Shown: positions 49,201-52,940 of the stretch, piece by piece | Position numbering within the stretch: the stretch's first letter is position 1 | Layout: each line of letters starts with the position of its first letter | Assembly: GCF_004345615.1 (NCBI RefSeq) | Contig: NZ_SLWK01000002.1 | Span: 1 to 64,000, forward strand | DNA: 64,000 nucleotides | Source: Natronoflexus pectinivorans | GTDB lineage: Bacteria; Bacteroidota; Bacteroidia; Bacteroidales; Marinilabiliaceae | Direction of reading: 5' to 3' | Notes under the pieces: generated by a model | What the model saw: only the letters and a program-made list of their open reading frames with translations | Told to the model about the DNA's origin: nothing | Database searches by the model: none | Made by a program: the position numbers and the translations under genes

Positions 49201-50939
49201 TATGTGAACGTACATTCACTCTAAAAGCAGATGCTCCTGAATTTGGGACAGGTAGTTGGAGTTTTGTTCAGGGAGGTGGAAACCTGAGTGATCCTTACGA
49301 TCCCAGAGCAACCATCACCAATCTCGATCATGGAACCAATATTTTGAAGTGGACTGTAGAACAGGGTAACTGTGCTCGTTCGGCTAGGGTTACCATCGAA
49401 AACAATACACCCAACAGGGCAAATGCAGGGCCCGATATTGAGGACTGTAAAGATTTTCATGTTCTTGATGCCAACGTTCCATTACACGGTGCAACAGGCC
49501 GTTGGGAGCGGATGAGTGGCTATGGCGAGTTTGATGATGATTTTGATCCCAAAACAACTGTTCGTAACCTTGAGTTTGGAATGAATCAATTCCGATGGAT
49601 CATCGAGAAAGGCAATTGTTTTTCTTCGGATGTAATAACCATTTTTAATATGGTTCCCGACCGTGCAGACGCGGGTTCAGATCGCATTGGAATCTGTGAG
49701 AATTATCTCACTCTGAATGCTAATAATCCGCAGTCGGGCACAGGGCGATGGAGTGTGGTGAAAGGAACAGGAACTTTTGACAATCCCGAGGAGTACAACT
49801 CTGTTGTGCGTAATGTCGGCTTTGGTGAGAATATTTACAGATGGTCCATATCTTATGGCTCTTGTTCCACCGAGGATGAAATGACCGTAGTAAGTCACAA
49901 AACCAATGCCTACGCCGGTGAAGATCAGATCGTGTATGAGCCAAGGGCATTGTTGAATGCCAACAATGCCGGAAATCTGAATGCCCGTTGGATTGTTGTG
50001 GGAACGAGCACTGCGGAGTTTGATGATGAAACCTTTTTCAATACAAATGTGTATAACCTAAGCGATGGCATTAATACATTCCGTTGGGAAATAGAAGTGG
50101 AAGGATGTATTGCTTCTGATCAGGTCAGCATTGATTACAGAGTCGTACCCGATGCCGGTTTTATCACAGATGTGGATTCGGGTTGCTTCCCGCTTAGAGT
50201 TCTGTTTACCAACTATTCGGTAGGAGGTAGTGATTATATCTGGGATTTTGACGACGGTCATTCCTCCGGGGAGAGAAATCCGGTTCATGTATTCGAATCG
50301 CCCGGTGTTTATAATGTCAGGTTGATAGCACCCGGGCCTGATGGAAGAGATGGAGAGTATTTCAAGGAAATAGTAGTACACGATCATCCTGTAGCTGATT
50401 TCACAGTTAATCCGCAGGTTGTATACCTGCCGGGAGAAAAAGCACGGTTTTATGATCTGTCGATTGATGCCATAAGTTGGCTATGGAATTTTGGTGATGG
50501 CACCACCAGCTCAGACAGAAATCCGTCGTATGAATACAGAGATGAAGGTGTTTATGATGTTTCCTTAACCGTTACCAATGACAGGGGCTGTGTAAATACT
50601 TTCACACAATCAGGAATTATTACAGCCTATCAGCAAGGTTTTGTCAGATTCCCGAATGCTTTCAGACCCAGACCAGATGGAGCATCTGGAGGTATTGATC
50701 CGTCAGCTGAATATGTTGTGGTGTTTAAGCCTGCCTACAAGGATGTTGACGAGTTTAAACTTGAGATATTTAACCGCTGGGGGCAAAAGATATACGAAAC
50801 CAACGACATTGATCAGGGTTGGGACGGTATGCACGATGGCCGTTTAGCTCCTCAGGCTGTTTATGTTTATCAGGTTTCGGGCAGATATATCAGCGGACGT
50901 GAATTCCGAAAAACTGGTAGTGTTTTATTGGTTCGTTAG
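31227..50939 (+). CDS. Giant SprB-like surface adhesin, T9SS cargo (about 6570 residues)
   Basis: One uninterrupted 19.7-kb frame. The ATG at 31227 is used; an ATG at 31251 would start closer to the signal peptide (LIVLLIFIGLNYNLDAQ), and the TTG at 31221 is unlikely. Architecture: signal peptide; Ig-like beta repeats (to ~36476); about 29 SprB-type repeats of ~86 residues (36477-44003); Ig/PKD-like linker (44004-45419); about 19 repeats of ~83 residues (45420-50153); two PKD domains; CHU_C gliding-associated C-terminal domain (LEIFNRWGQKIYET, GWDGMHDGR, VYVYQVSGR). Size and layout match SprB, the mobile cell-surface adhesin of Flavobacterium johnsoniae (about 6500 residues), secreted by T9SS and needed for gliding on agar. 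The next gene is SprF-like. Whether this organism glides is not shown; the protein may also be a polysaccharide or surface adhesin. Confidence 0.92.
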   Translation: MQFTNVLLMSLKSILINRSLIVLLIFIGLNYNLDAQDIHQNVCLGGQRLVSLTGSTPNQVRWHVENVTAGTTVSYTTNEGSYNFQMPSSGSDVYAVYAQTRANSTQPWGNATNRVVMYPYSMPDAIIDPSGSVPLNGGVPLNGYLDGAVPGSGAPITVDLDLRYEWRHDGDLIDDGVGTSDVLTATNEGYYRFRVYDPHERVSGCESTSPATLVTQNTVWDYPVCEGGFIIGDALLAHSGIPAGQRSGGEWTVTSGLNFSTTDGANPTISGFTQGNSYLVTWQRNPAQSYSFNLITGADQNIELLNESGNTSGVILCAASHNFTVSPAGDIHTFLYRNSAGTSTILVGNVANPVYSFTPPTPGENYEIYAIVERGGCFFETNSIDISSDEDIEIRVDGDRSICEGDLNFSLRVVPFDSDYSYSWERNSIEISTGEFADVSVHGEGTYIVTVTGCGGNEYSSQPVEIVNHSLPEVLIAYDNLILCSGTTKLLNGYLNGAHPTGEDMVYRWLYNSGEVLDDGFGSSSTWNAANSGQYSFMVMEDGNSLCYAISDPVSLSSIELEVSAFYANGPTVFCGLTFASATVEARLTGAAGQITVELSNITSGTTQSVILNSGEPVSVPLGILSTSTTFRITSVSAGGCSLSPAEINLIPEINYIRETDPLVFNVTGNDECSSGNVGVALSEIGVDYFLYRNGVYTGQKVDGTGLPVSFGEQAQSGIYTVRAERSGCENLINMNGQVVIYEEPLTDQNIVFTGSGCSGNPHSFRVENAEADVFYSLNRDNVQVRTPRRPQVGTDFVEFAGEILPGTYSIVASRGACSVEFSQTFIIDQTPLQQVITETEGCEGTPLLIGLENSEENFEYHLYNGPNGTGSIIRSLTGNGEAVSFAGTISAAGTYSVVATNPGTGCSVIFDDNIVISARPELSYTLSTSSDPICGNANHIITLSNSQGGIRYRLYLNDYDIDSRVNAQWGNEGNPINFAPQGVVGTYLVTADNNGCEYPLPNAALTINPVPLVRVLQGDNVCAGEVAVISIANSQPGVQYLLLRDGNPHTTAISGTGGTINWSGEFPTGIYTAIADVEGCITPMTGDVRVNPLPSNVTINNLGSNYCDGAGIISFNGFPIAGNNRWIVEEFDPLLPTWFTDGGNHTASINVDEAISASGPGSYTITYEYQDPNNGCINTASRVVNFHPDITDDLDFEFRYSDASPWQNFSSIDPIILCQDIDPIDLRAVFLSGIAIGDGDFSSSGSGLINTGSGTATFDPNIAGIGMHTIVYTYTDTNGCTGSIDYQIQVGVQLQFFNLNTLYCIDDATFTVSAGPVDAALPLGGVLSIYREGEATPIATDNQTPIPAGTNPSLSINPAIIGAGTYIFEYVYETGSGDDFCANTITRQVVIPQNLSAEFVTQSGNTQFCESQNNVVLVPDQPGGVFIGTGVSGNVFSPAVAGSGDHQVTYTINTGGCFESESRMLTVVELPDIYINNLASIYCESESQFQISANTLGDGGDVTFSSTLNSEGVSPIVVDNGDGTAEFDPAVAGPGIYFVTMTYEHPLSGCVNSVTDRVEVFALTYVNFDDDRPGDDLEYCQNGGDVTFTANLGVGATGVGTFILSGGVGTELVNHGDNTATLDPSALSPGNYTLTFSYENINGCIAERVKEITILIAPLVFEVQGGGTYCIGGSGVNVLLSGSQPNVTYELLLNGLPFATPIQVAGTGNSIVFSDITAAGTYSIRAVNNTSGCEALMNGSATVLVNEVSLLVQNIQNASCNSGNDASIQVTASGGSVPYVYYLYESDGTTLISSNASGLFIGLSAGNYFVEVEDAIGCELIAPVSVIINEPASPLTINASSQPVGCMPCTDGVDCEGSASITISGGTPFSDLTTYPTGFNIEWRDSGNNIIGSGLSINQKPAGDYTYIVEDANGCIITGSIEIETIAPITVNEDLSEHVDVLCNGNNTGEFLVIAAGGATGAVYQFSLDGVNWFPANVGTDGRRFVNRVAGTYSVSVRDVNSPRCIYTSDPIVISQPDPLTLDLVPGSRVHVDCFGNNTGSFQVVADGGSGDYEFSINNGMTWVTNPVFIDLPANSYNVRVRDAQSTSCMRSLSVEVTQPSLLSITNLSATHVSCHAGNNGTLSVTASGGTAPYGYRWEFNDGGTWTEIGTSSEINNRIAGTYRVIITDANGCGIQSNEITINQPASSLNISVTSNPTVCSDVDTGSATVTIAGGTPLYSVFWYQAGVVFNNNETVTDLSAGSYSVRVEDANGCWVEESFTIAALPSLVIENVTVDDHVLCNGGNNGRLTVRVSGGSELYRFSLDGNNWFAVASQLTDNGDGTFSYQFENLTADNYTVYVKDAANHSCQIQFSDVLINEPVALSLQVQLKQDVTCYSGNNGLIRFEAQGGTPDYEYSINGGAWQSSNEFTNLSAGSHNIRVRDDNGCVYQMAPVNIAQPVQLQVFVDDRGDASCFGAADGFILARATGGSGNYVYSLDGTDWQANPLFENLAAATYQLHVRDADDASCESTQLAVIITQPAQLVVTEVAANHQNVSCHGGNNGSFRVRGEGGTGNYEFSINNIDWFTNNTAYYTFNNLEAGSYNVYIKEQGDDDCSAVIDDAIIITEPTQSIAITDATLNHVECHGESTGSINITVEGGNETDPYNYVWERPLSGGGWTLLGAANDGTTASPTNLQAGTYRVVVTDSEGCSVTATYEITQPASPLSVTLASVQHVTANGGSNGALSINITGGTGGYVIAWTGEDVNGDPIAGLPINQTDLSGLVAGIYTADVTDGNNCTAIINVEILEPGHPLQLIQEDITHPLCFGENTGGIELRATGGVFPYTVTLTRSSGEVVTAASVSGNIYNYTGLSAGFYNAVVEDGNGETFSIPNIEITQPTQLALNVSSTVDATCFGNSDGQLSFSTTGGSPGYTYTLIPDNGASRLLSVPDDATQLYNDLPADRYRLMVQDANGCATPQQVITIGEPDEISITGTPTNISCFGADDGRITIDVTGGRGTVAYDYFWYEVSQPAVQIANTRDITNLESGSYQLQITEQAGTTCSATSDIFTITEPSEIVVSVDAFDVNTCTGDCSGRLVVNVTGGTAPYLIDYEAGTTTGSGPLFNIENLIAGNYTVRVVDNNGVGCEIVIPDNVIGEPAAPISLVSLDFGIDCDATQTTSGFVTFEVTGGLSGGDYEAVLRNISNPAQPPIGLTILEGDVQPLTIPNLRAAQYELTITNRNVAPTAVCPAIVETFELTHLVVSGNVTPATCSGANNGAIDITIAGGSGSYTYSWTKDGEPGFSSTEQDLSGLTAGSYTVAGTDVDRGCTVSQTFVVQDGKTLVVEASVSAVSCNGGNNGAIIVTNVANAAPPLQFYWNGVPGTDSNTGLTAGVYELRVVDGEGCEVIRSFTVPEPPTISYTLSSTLDVCEPFSRSIEIETLTGGVSPYTITWSGPGTFTVVGGNLSISDISQAGTYKALVRDSRGCETERSITVPGRMNLSANVTHISCKGGNNGMIDLVISGGSGNYQYAWIKDGVSIANTTQDIDNLEAGTYRVVVTDVNQVCDNTGDPYTEELEVIVAEPTAISINFTKQHLTCAGDANGIINITEITGGTGSYTLTWAPASAPGIIQGQWIQRDLQGGEYTVTIRDENNCVLVQSFEIIEPAPLNFTLEVDDTDCDGNNRIGITNPVGGSGLYTYVWAGPGIPAGFSGLEQTDLPGGEYTITMVDNDPGIGNCAIEKSVILTRPLQVEAVVTNASCPGVHNGAITLNITHGVAPYTFNWETISGTAVNASDMNQSGLRAGLYRVTVTDARGCDFLIDNIEVEFMNQLDIGLSVVNVTCHGDSNGRIEATVSGGSGEYQFSLDGADWTTGFALTHTFEDLTSGSYTVFVRDVNLSGCYTTKTVDVLQPAAPIDVVETITHVLCKDDFTGEIEVEVAGGTAPYTYQWTTTTGGGLVNSAQNQDGLSAGIYHLRVVDAEGCVANFGPFEVTEPVLALNVEIVEVVNVAIPGDATGAIEVSATGGSMGYSYAWELYDEDLDVWNPITGVSHRIENRIAGLYRVTVTDGNGCVASLQQRITEPGTPLTIDTQVDHIGPCHGAANGSIEINISGGNPKMDGGQPGYDVVVVGPGMNETRYGTSFTFNNLLPGTYQISATDDSGIIEEVDVTINQPDELIVNIEVIDDVTCYAGNDGRIRVTVSGGMPNTDAGAGGNYRIRLSGNGVNRIEEVDDLFLFENLAAGSYQVTVWDDFNGDGLFNSNYDCRNVFNDIIITQPEAHAVLSVMPGSTSICEGNIPQLQVIVSNWDVVANPLELTLNDGTVVTVNQTPYVFDADEIPPVGISEYAIVSLINPATTCSAGTFTGTPSVVVNPLPTATISGDNGVCLGGTVDLRVDLTGTPPWNITYSNGVESFEIHGITESIYTIENVEPLETRTFTILEVTDVHCTNSGSGSAVVTVDQPTTVEFVETDLGDICRGENIELQFRFNPSDTGPWVLRYREIDPSGTVLPVLRQLLVNSTDLDGDILTIEAEPRRTARYEIELVRDRHGSTSGYSCNGVVLGGPANVIVRQLPYEPDAIVGESVVCQGTEHIYSVPAVLHAETYEWTVQKNAIILSGQGTREINVRFSDDVQSGYIYVKGINSCGDGSIQRHYVTINPLPLQTAVIEGPVNICQGSSEIIFRTDQVIHATSYIWNVPDGFTINGDATGATISITPNPDIDTFTGQISVTPVNDCGESLFTATHTFNVRPLPSANAGLNAQICGTTHTLGADALLAGETGLWMLVPGSGFAEIVNPDQPNSELDNIARGNTVLRWTVTSEFGCSSSDEVTIRNNQLPVYAYAENNLVCDGTASLFGSVVQSYPNTSGVWSAVEPVGSTAAFANAASNETTVSNLAPGSNLLRWTITQNGCPSYADVEVVNHRPDDAIIQGAKVIDRCDEENISLEAEEVTNGTGRWSIIEGFVTISPNPESRNITVSEFSEGEIVIRWAVTNNSCSVYDEVTIRNNKVVVSAGATQEVCENEVFLSGTEVPAGATGSWEFITGSGNFNNGTIHNPHVTNLAYGINELEWRIEKNGCISASRVIITNNSPATATVGSPQIKCSFATELTGNNPNGQGVGRWSIVTGSGDFDDITDPVTEVTNLGYGENIFRWTISNGSCSSSADLVVNNLHVAVDAGKDFATCTRTVTMNGSPVPAGMTGLWQISSGSGGATIPLDERNKPNATISVDYGTTTLIWTITNGTCVSSDNVIVTNNMPYPVEAGPYREIDGSTYTFEATPVIQGTGNWELISGGGEILNPSLPNAQVTNLRRGENIFRWTVTHGDCTIYDEVTIVNGQVTEANAGLDRVICSSSATLNANDPDVAVGTWSVVSGTANFENRNNPRTRVTNLSPGPNVLRWTIEYSTSSSYDEVTITNNTPTEPSAGFFSAHSLGRDNAICADNVTLTGNNPGADMGEPSWHLVQGGGTIVSPNSSETEVNGLARGVNEFIYRITKGSCELENRITIINGTPSTPDAGEDVTICSGSYQLRPLPQVPDHGVASWRALSAGEITFNGNWVHGLSQGENVLAYEISTEYCTLTDEVVITNNEVIPAYAGEDRRTCGNEVVLEAWEAGTAGDGMAVGTWSRISGGGTFDDPNDPNATITGLVAGANRLRWTVSYGACSDYDEVIIYNDHRSAEILLDDYTHCADTMAISARVPRDGSGSWGIAQGRGNFDDHRSANTIVRNLQRGDNVITWTVNHRNCTDTDQLTITNNMATHAFAGEDESFCVDQATLSGSVKRDVETSTWTLIDGSGEIATPDNSAVTTVSGLGFGENIFRYTIRHQDCISYDEVTIENNHIAANAGPDRTYCSNEAVLAGSNPGLGVGTWSVPGGLGAAVFDNPNSPTTRVTNLGKGNNTLRWTVRYKGCTHSDDVIITNNLPVTPNAGNTQILCRDNTTLEASPLGAGEQGVWEVLTGSADFADENLHNTQVANLGKGDNILRWTTWRVDGCPLSEEVLIRNNDPYEPNAGSDYEEVCERTFTLKADAPEFGTGSWSFVQGGGNLSDPYDPRATITNLDHGTNILKWTVEQGNCARSARVTIENNTPNRANAGPDIEDCKDFHVLDANVPLHGATGRWERMSGYGEFDDDFDPKTTVRNLEFGMNQFRWIIEKGNCFSSDVITIFNMVPDRADAGSDRIGICENYLTLNANNPQSGTGRWSVVKGTGTFDNPEEYNSVVRNVGFGENIYRWSISYGSCSTEDEMTVVSHKTNAYAGEDQIVYEPRALLNANNAGNLNARWIVVGTSTAEFDDETFFNTNVYNLSDGINTFRWEIEVEGCIASDQVSIDYRVVPDAGFITDVDSGCFPLRVLFTNYSVGGSDYIWDFDDGHSSGERNPVHVFESPGVYNVRLIAPGPDGRDGEYFKEIVVHDHPVADFTVNPQVVYLPGEKARFYDLSIDAISWLWNFGDGTTSSDRNPSYEYRDEGVYDVSLTVTNDRGCVNTFTQSGIITAYQQGFVRFPNAFRPRPDGASGGIDPSAEYVVVFKPAYKDVDEFKLEIFNRWGQKIYETNDIDQGWDGMHDGRLAPQAVYVYQVSGRYISGREFRKTGSVLLVR
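31320..36476 (+). repeat. N-terminal Ig-like repeat region of the adhesin
   Basis: About 1700 residues of beta-rich units of ~85-100 residues. They share a Cys near the start, a phrase like YxLxxxGxxxxxxxxGTG, an aromatic-bounded strand, AGTYxVxA and a closing Cys, for example TGNGEAVSF then AGTYSVVATNPGTGC. Similarity between units is low, so they are older or faster evolving than the later blocks. These units probably form the membrane-distal tip or stalk. Confidence 0.6.
36477..44003 (+). repeat. Block of about 29 SprB-type repeats in the adhesin
   Basis: Each unit reads roughly L-x-(I/V)-x-CxGxxNGxIxVxxxGGxxxYxYxW, then (N/D)LxAGxYxVxVxDxxGC, and ends I-x-(Q/E)P. Clear examples are HVSCHAGNNGTLSVTASGG, HISCKGGNNGMIDLVISGG and SVSCHGGNNGSF-like units. 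Nearly all have a Cys after the first strand and one before the last strand, likely a disulfide. Copies are diverged, not identical, so slippage or assembly collapse is less of a worry. The count was made by eye. Confidence 0.85.
45420..50153 (+). repeat. Block of about 19 AGxDxxxC-type repeats in the adhesin
   Basis: Each unit reads roughly ANAGxDxxxCxxxxxLxAxxP, then GxGxWSVxxGxGxFxDP, TxVxNLxxGxNxLRWT, xxGxCxxxDEVTITNN. Examples: AGPDRTYCSNEAVLAGSNPG, RGENIFRWTVTHGDC and YDEVTITNN. One Cys pair per unit is kept in most, but unit 7 lacks the first Cys and unit 8 the second. The sequence differs completely from the SprB block. The acidic DDPxDP turns could bind Ca2+. Confidence 0.8.
50154..50936 (+). 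other. PKD domains and CHU_C C-terminal domain of the adhesin
   Basis: Two PKD domains carry the family signatures YIWDFDDGHSSGERNPVHVF and WNFGDGTTSSDRNPSYEY. A type B T9SS C-terminal domain follows (VRFPNAFRPRPDG, EFKLEIFNRWGQKIYET, GWDGMHDGRLAPQAVYVY, KTGSVLLVR). In SprB, this kind of C-terminus directs T9SS secretion and depends on an SprF-type partner. Confidence 0.88.
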
Positions 50940-50974
50940 AATTGGTTTTTAATAGACTGATTTAAAGTTGTAAG

Positions 50975-52027
50975 ATGGTGAAAAGGTTTTTGCATATAAT
51001 ATTTGTATTTTTATTAATGGCTAATGCCGTTAAGCTCAGTGCACAGGATGTTTCATTCTCGCAGGTGTATTCAGCACCTTTGTATCTGAGTCCGTCATTT
51101 GCCGGATTTACCAGTGGAGGGAGAGTTATTTTAAACTATCGTGACCAGTGGCCAGGCGTGTCCAACACTTTTCGTTCTTATTCATTTTCATATGATGAGT
51201 ATTTGAGTAATTATAACAGCGGTGTTGGAATACTATTCCTTCGTGATGACCAGGGTGGGGGCCAGCTTGTTACGCAGAATCTTGGGGTGGTGTACGCTTA
51301 TGAATTAGCAATCAACCGATACCTTTTTGTCCGCCCGGGATTACAGTTTAAGTATTCCGAAAGAAAGATTGACCCTTCACGACTCACGCAGGTGGGCCCT
51401 GATGGTGAGGTTTTTCCCTGGATCAACGCCGAATTTCCGGTCGATCAGTTTAGAAAATTGGATGCAACAGCCTCCGCCATGGTTTATAGTCAGGATTTTT
51501 GGCTAGGTTTTACTGTGGACAACCTCGTGAAAAACAACATCGGTTTTACAGATGTTGAATCTACCATTCCTGTTAAAACAGTTGTTTATGGAGGAGCCCG
51601 ATGGGTCTATAGACCATCGGGACTTGGATATAACGAACAGAGTGCAAGTTTTGCATTTATGTATCGTAATCAGCAATCTTTTCAACAACTTGATTTAGGT
51701 GTTTATTGGAATACTTATCCCATTGAAGTAGGTTTATGGTATCGCGGAATTCCAGGAATTAGTACTGAAAACCTGTCAAACAACGATGCATTGATATTTA
51801 GTCTTGGCGTGAATGTTGGAACGATTCACTTTGCATATTCCTACGACATGACCATAAGTGGTCTCACAGGATACAGTGGTGGAAGTAATGAGTTTTCACT
51901 GATTTACAGGTTTAATCGTGGCCCAATCATCACACGCCCTATTGGGCCTATACCATGTAGTGAACCTGCACATGGATGGGGATCTTCATCATCAAGTAAT
52001 AGGCCGCAGCGCAGATCTCTGTTTTAG
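50975..52027 (+). CDS. PorP/SprF-family T9SS outer-membrane protein
   Basis: The product is 350 residues with a signal peptide (FLHIIFVFLLMANAVKLSAQ). It starts with the family hallmark DVSFSQVYSAPLYLSPSFAG, NYRDQWPG and SFSYDEYL, then continues in amphipathic beta strands typical of the PorP/SprF outer-membrane barrel (VVYAYELAINRYLFVRPGLQ, FSLIYRFNRGP). In F. johnsoniae, sprF follows sprB and is required to secrete SprB. Here the gene begins 35 bp after a SprB-like gene with no terminator between. It is therefore very likely the dedicated secretion partner, possibly guiding the adhesin to the SprA translocon. The low-complexity C-terminal tail (WGSSSSSNRPQRRS) is unusual. Confidence 0.92.
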   Translation: MVKRFLHIIFVFLLMANAVKLSAQDVSFSQVYSAPLYLSPSFAGFTSGGRVILNYRDQWPGVSNTFRSYSFSYDEYLSNYNSGVGILFLRDDQGGGQLVTQNLGVVYAYELAINRYLFVRPGLQFKYSERKIDPSRLTQVGPDGEVFPWINAEFPVDQFRKLDATASAMVYSQDFWLGFTVDNLVKNNIGFTDVESTIPVKTVVYGGARWVYRPSGLGYNEQSASFAFMYRNQQSFQQLDLGVYWNTYPIEVGLWYRGIPGISTENLSNNDALIFSLGVNVGTIHFAYSYDMTISGLTGYSGGSNEFSLIYRFNRGPIITRPIGPIPCSEPAHGWGSSSSSNRPQRRSLF

Positions 52028-52210
52028 TTTTGTTATGTGTTGTAATACAGGGTAATATAGCGTTGCGAGTTGGACCGGTTTTTGAAGTTGTTCTCTTAAT
52101 ATGTGTGCTTTACATCTCAACCAGTGTAAATTAACACGATAAAACTACTTTATTTCTGCTTAATTGTAAAAAAAAGAGTGCTTAACAGTTTTTTTATCTT
52201 ACTTAAAAGT

Positions 52211-52218
52211 TATATTTG
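52211..52218 (+). promoter_or_regulatory. Candidate -7 box for the OmpH/Skp-like gene
   Basis: TATATTTG matches TAnnTTTG and lies 30 bp upstream of the start, a good distance for a short leader. No clear TTTG at -33 is visible. Confidence 0.4.
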
Positions 52219-52247
52219 TTCCCGTTAAATTAAACAGAGTAATAATC

Positions 52248-52862
52248 ATGGCAGAAAATATGAAAAAAATATCTGTTATTGTAAATGTTGTTTTACTTGT
52301 GGCCGTGGCTGCATTGTATGTTGTTGTTCTATCAAACGGACGTACTCATTCTGAGGAGGAGAAAAAACCGGGAATGAGGGAAACATCAGATCATGGGATT
52401 GTATATATAAATACCGATTCCCTGATTATTAATTACGAATTTGCGCGGAAGCTAAGCGAAGATCTTTTAAGAAGAGAGGAGTCTTCCAGAACTGACTTTA
52501 ATTCCAGAGCAAGAGTTTTTCAGGAAGATATGATGGAGTTTCAGAGAAAACTTCAAAACAATGGTTTTTTATCTTTAGAGAGGGCTCAAAATGAAGAGCG
52601 CCGACTTCGTCAGAAGGAGGTGGAGTTGCAGGAGCTTAATACACGCTTATCCAATGAGTTGATGCGCCATCAGGATCAGATGAATCAGCAACTCAGGGAT
52701 ACCATCACGAACTTCCTTTCAGAGTTCTCTGAAAAAAGATCTTATCGTATGGTTATAAGCAATACCATGGGAGATAATATCTTATATGCTGAACCTGTTT
52801 ATGACATAACCAAAGATGTTGTTGAGATGTTGAATAAACGGTACAGAGCAGCTGGTAACTAA
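52248..52862 (+). CDS. OmpH/Skp-family periplasmic chaperone
   Basis: The product is 204 residues; an internal ATG four codons later (MKKIS) is an equally good start. One N-terminal membrane anchor (about 8-28) precedes a Skp/OmpH core: GIVYINTDSLIINYEFARKL, a long charged coiled coil (about 70-150) and the C-terminal strand and helix YRMVISNTMGDNILYAEP, DITKDVVEMLNKRY. Skp-type proteins hold unfolded outer-membrane proteins in the periplasm. A retained hydrophobic anchor instead of a cleavable signal is common in Bacteroidota members. Its position after the adhesin and SprF genes is suggestive, but 220 bp and its own promoter-like box separate them. Confidence 0.85.
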   Translation: MAENMKKISVIVNVVLLVAVAALYVVVLSNGRTHSEEEKKPGMRETSDHGIVYINTDSLIINYEFARKLSEDLLRREESSRTDFNSRARVFQEDMMEFQRKLQNNGFLSLERAQNEERRLRQKEVELQELNTRLSNELMRHQDQMNQQLRDTITNFLSEFSEKRSYRMVISNTMGDNILYAEPVYDITKDVVEMLNKRYRAAGN

Positions 52863-52891
52863 ACTAATTAATGTTCTAATAAGATATCTGT

Positions 52892-52925
52892 CGGGTACCG
52901 TTTAAACGGTACCCGGCTTTTTTTT
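52892..52925 (+). terminator. Rho-independent terminator after the OmpH/Skp gene
   Basis: The 24-bp sequence from 52892 to 52915 is nearly self-complementary around GGGTACCGTTTAAACGGTACCC and is followed by eight T. A perfect palindrome of this kind folds with a small AT loop. The following gene starts 16 bp later, so termination may be partial. Confidence 0.8.
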
Positions 52926-52940
52926 AACAGGAGACTCATA

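Noticed and set aside
36477-50153. Regular spacing of similar segments suggesting a CRISPR-like or tandem DNA array
   Set aside because: The periodicity (about 250 bp) is protein-level repetition within one open frame; units are diverged at DNA level and there are no identical short repeats with unique spacers.
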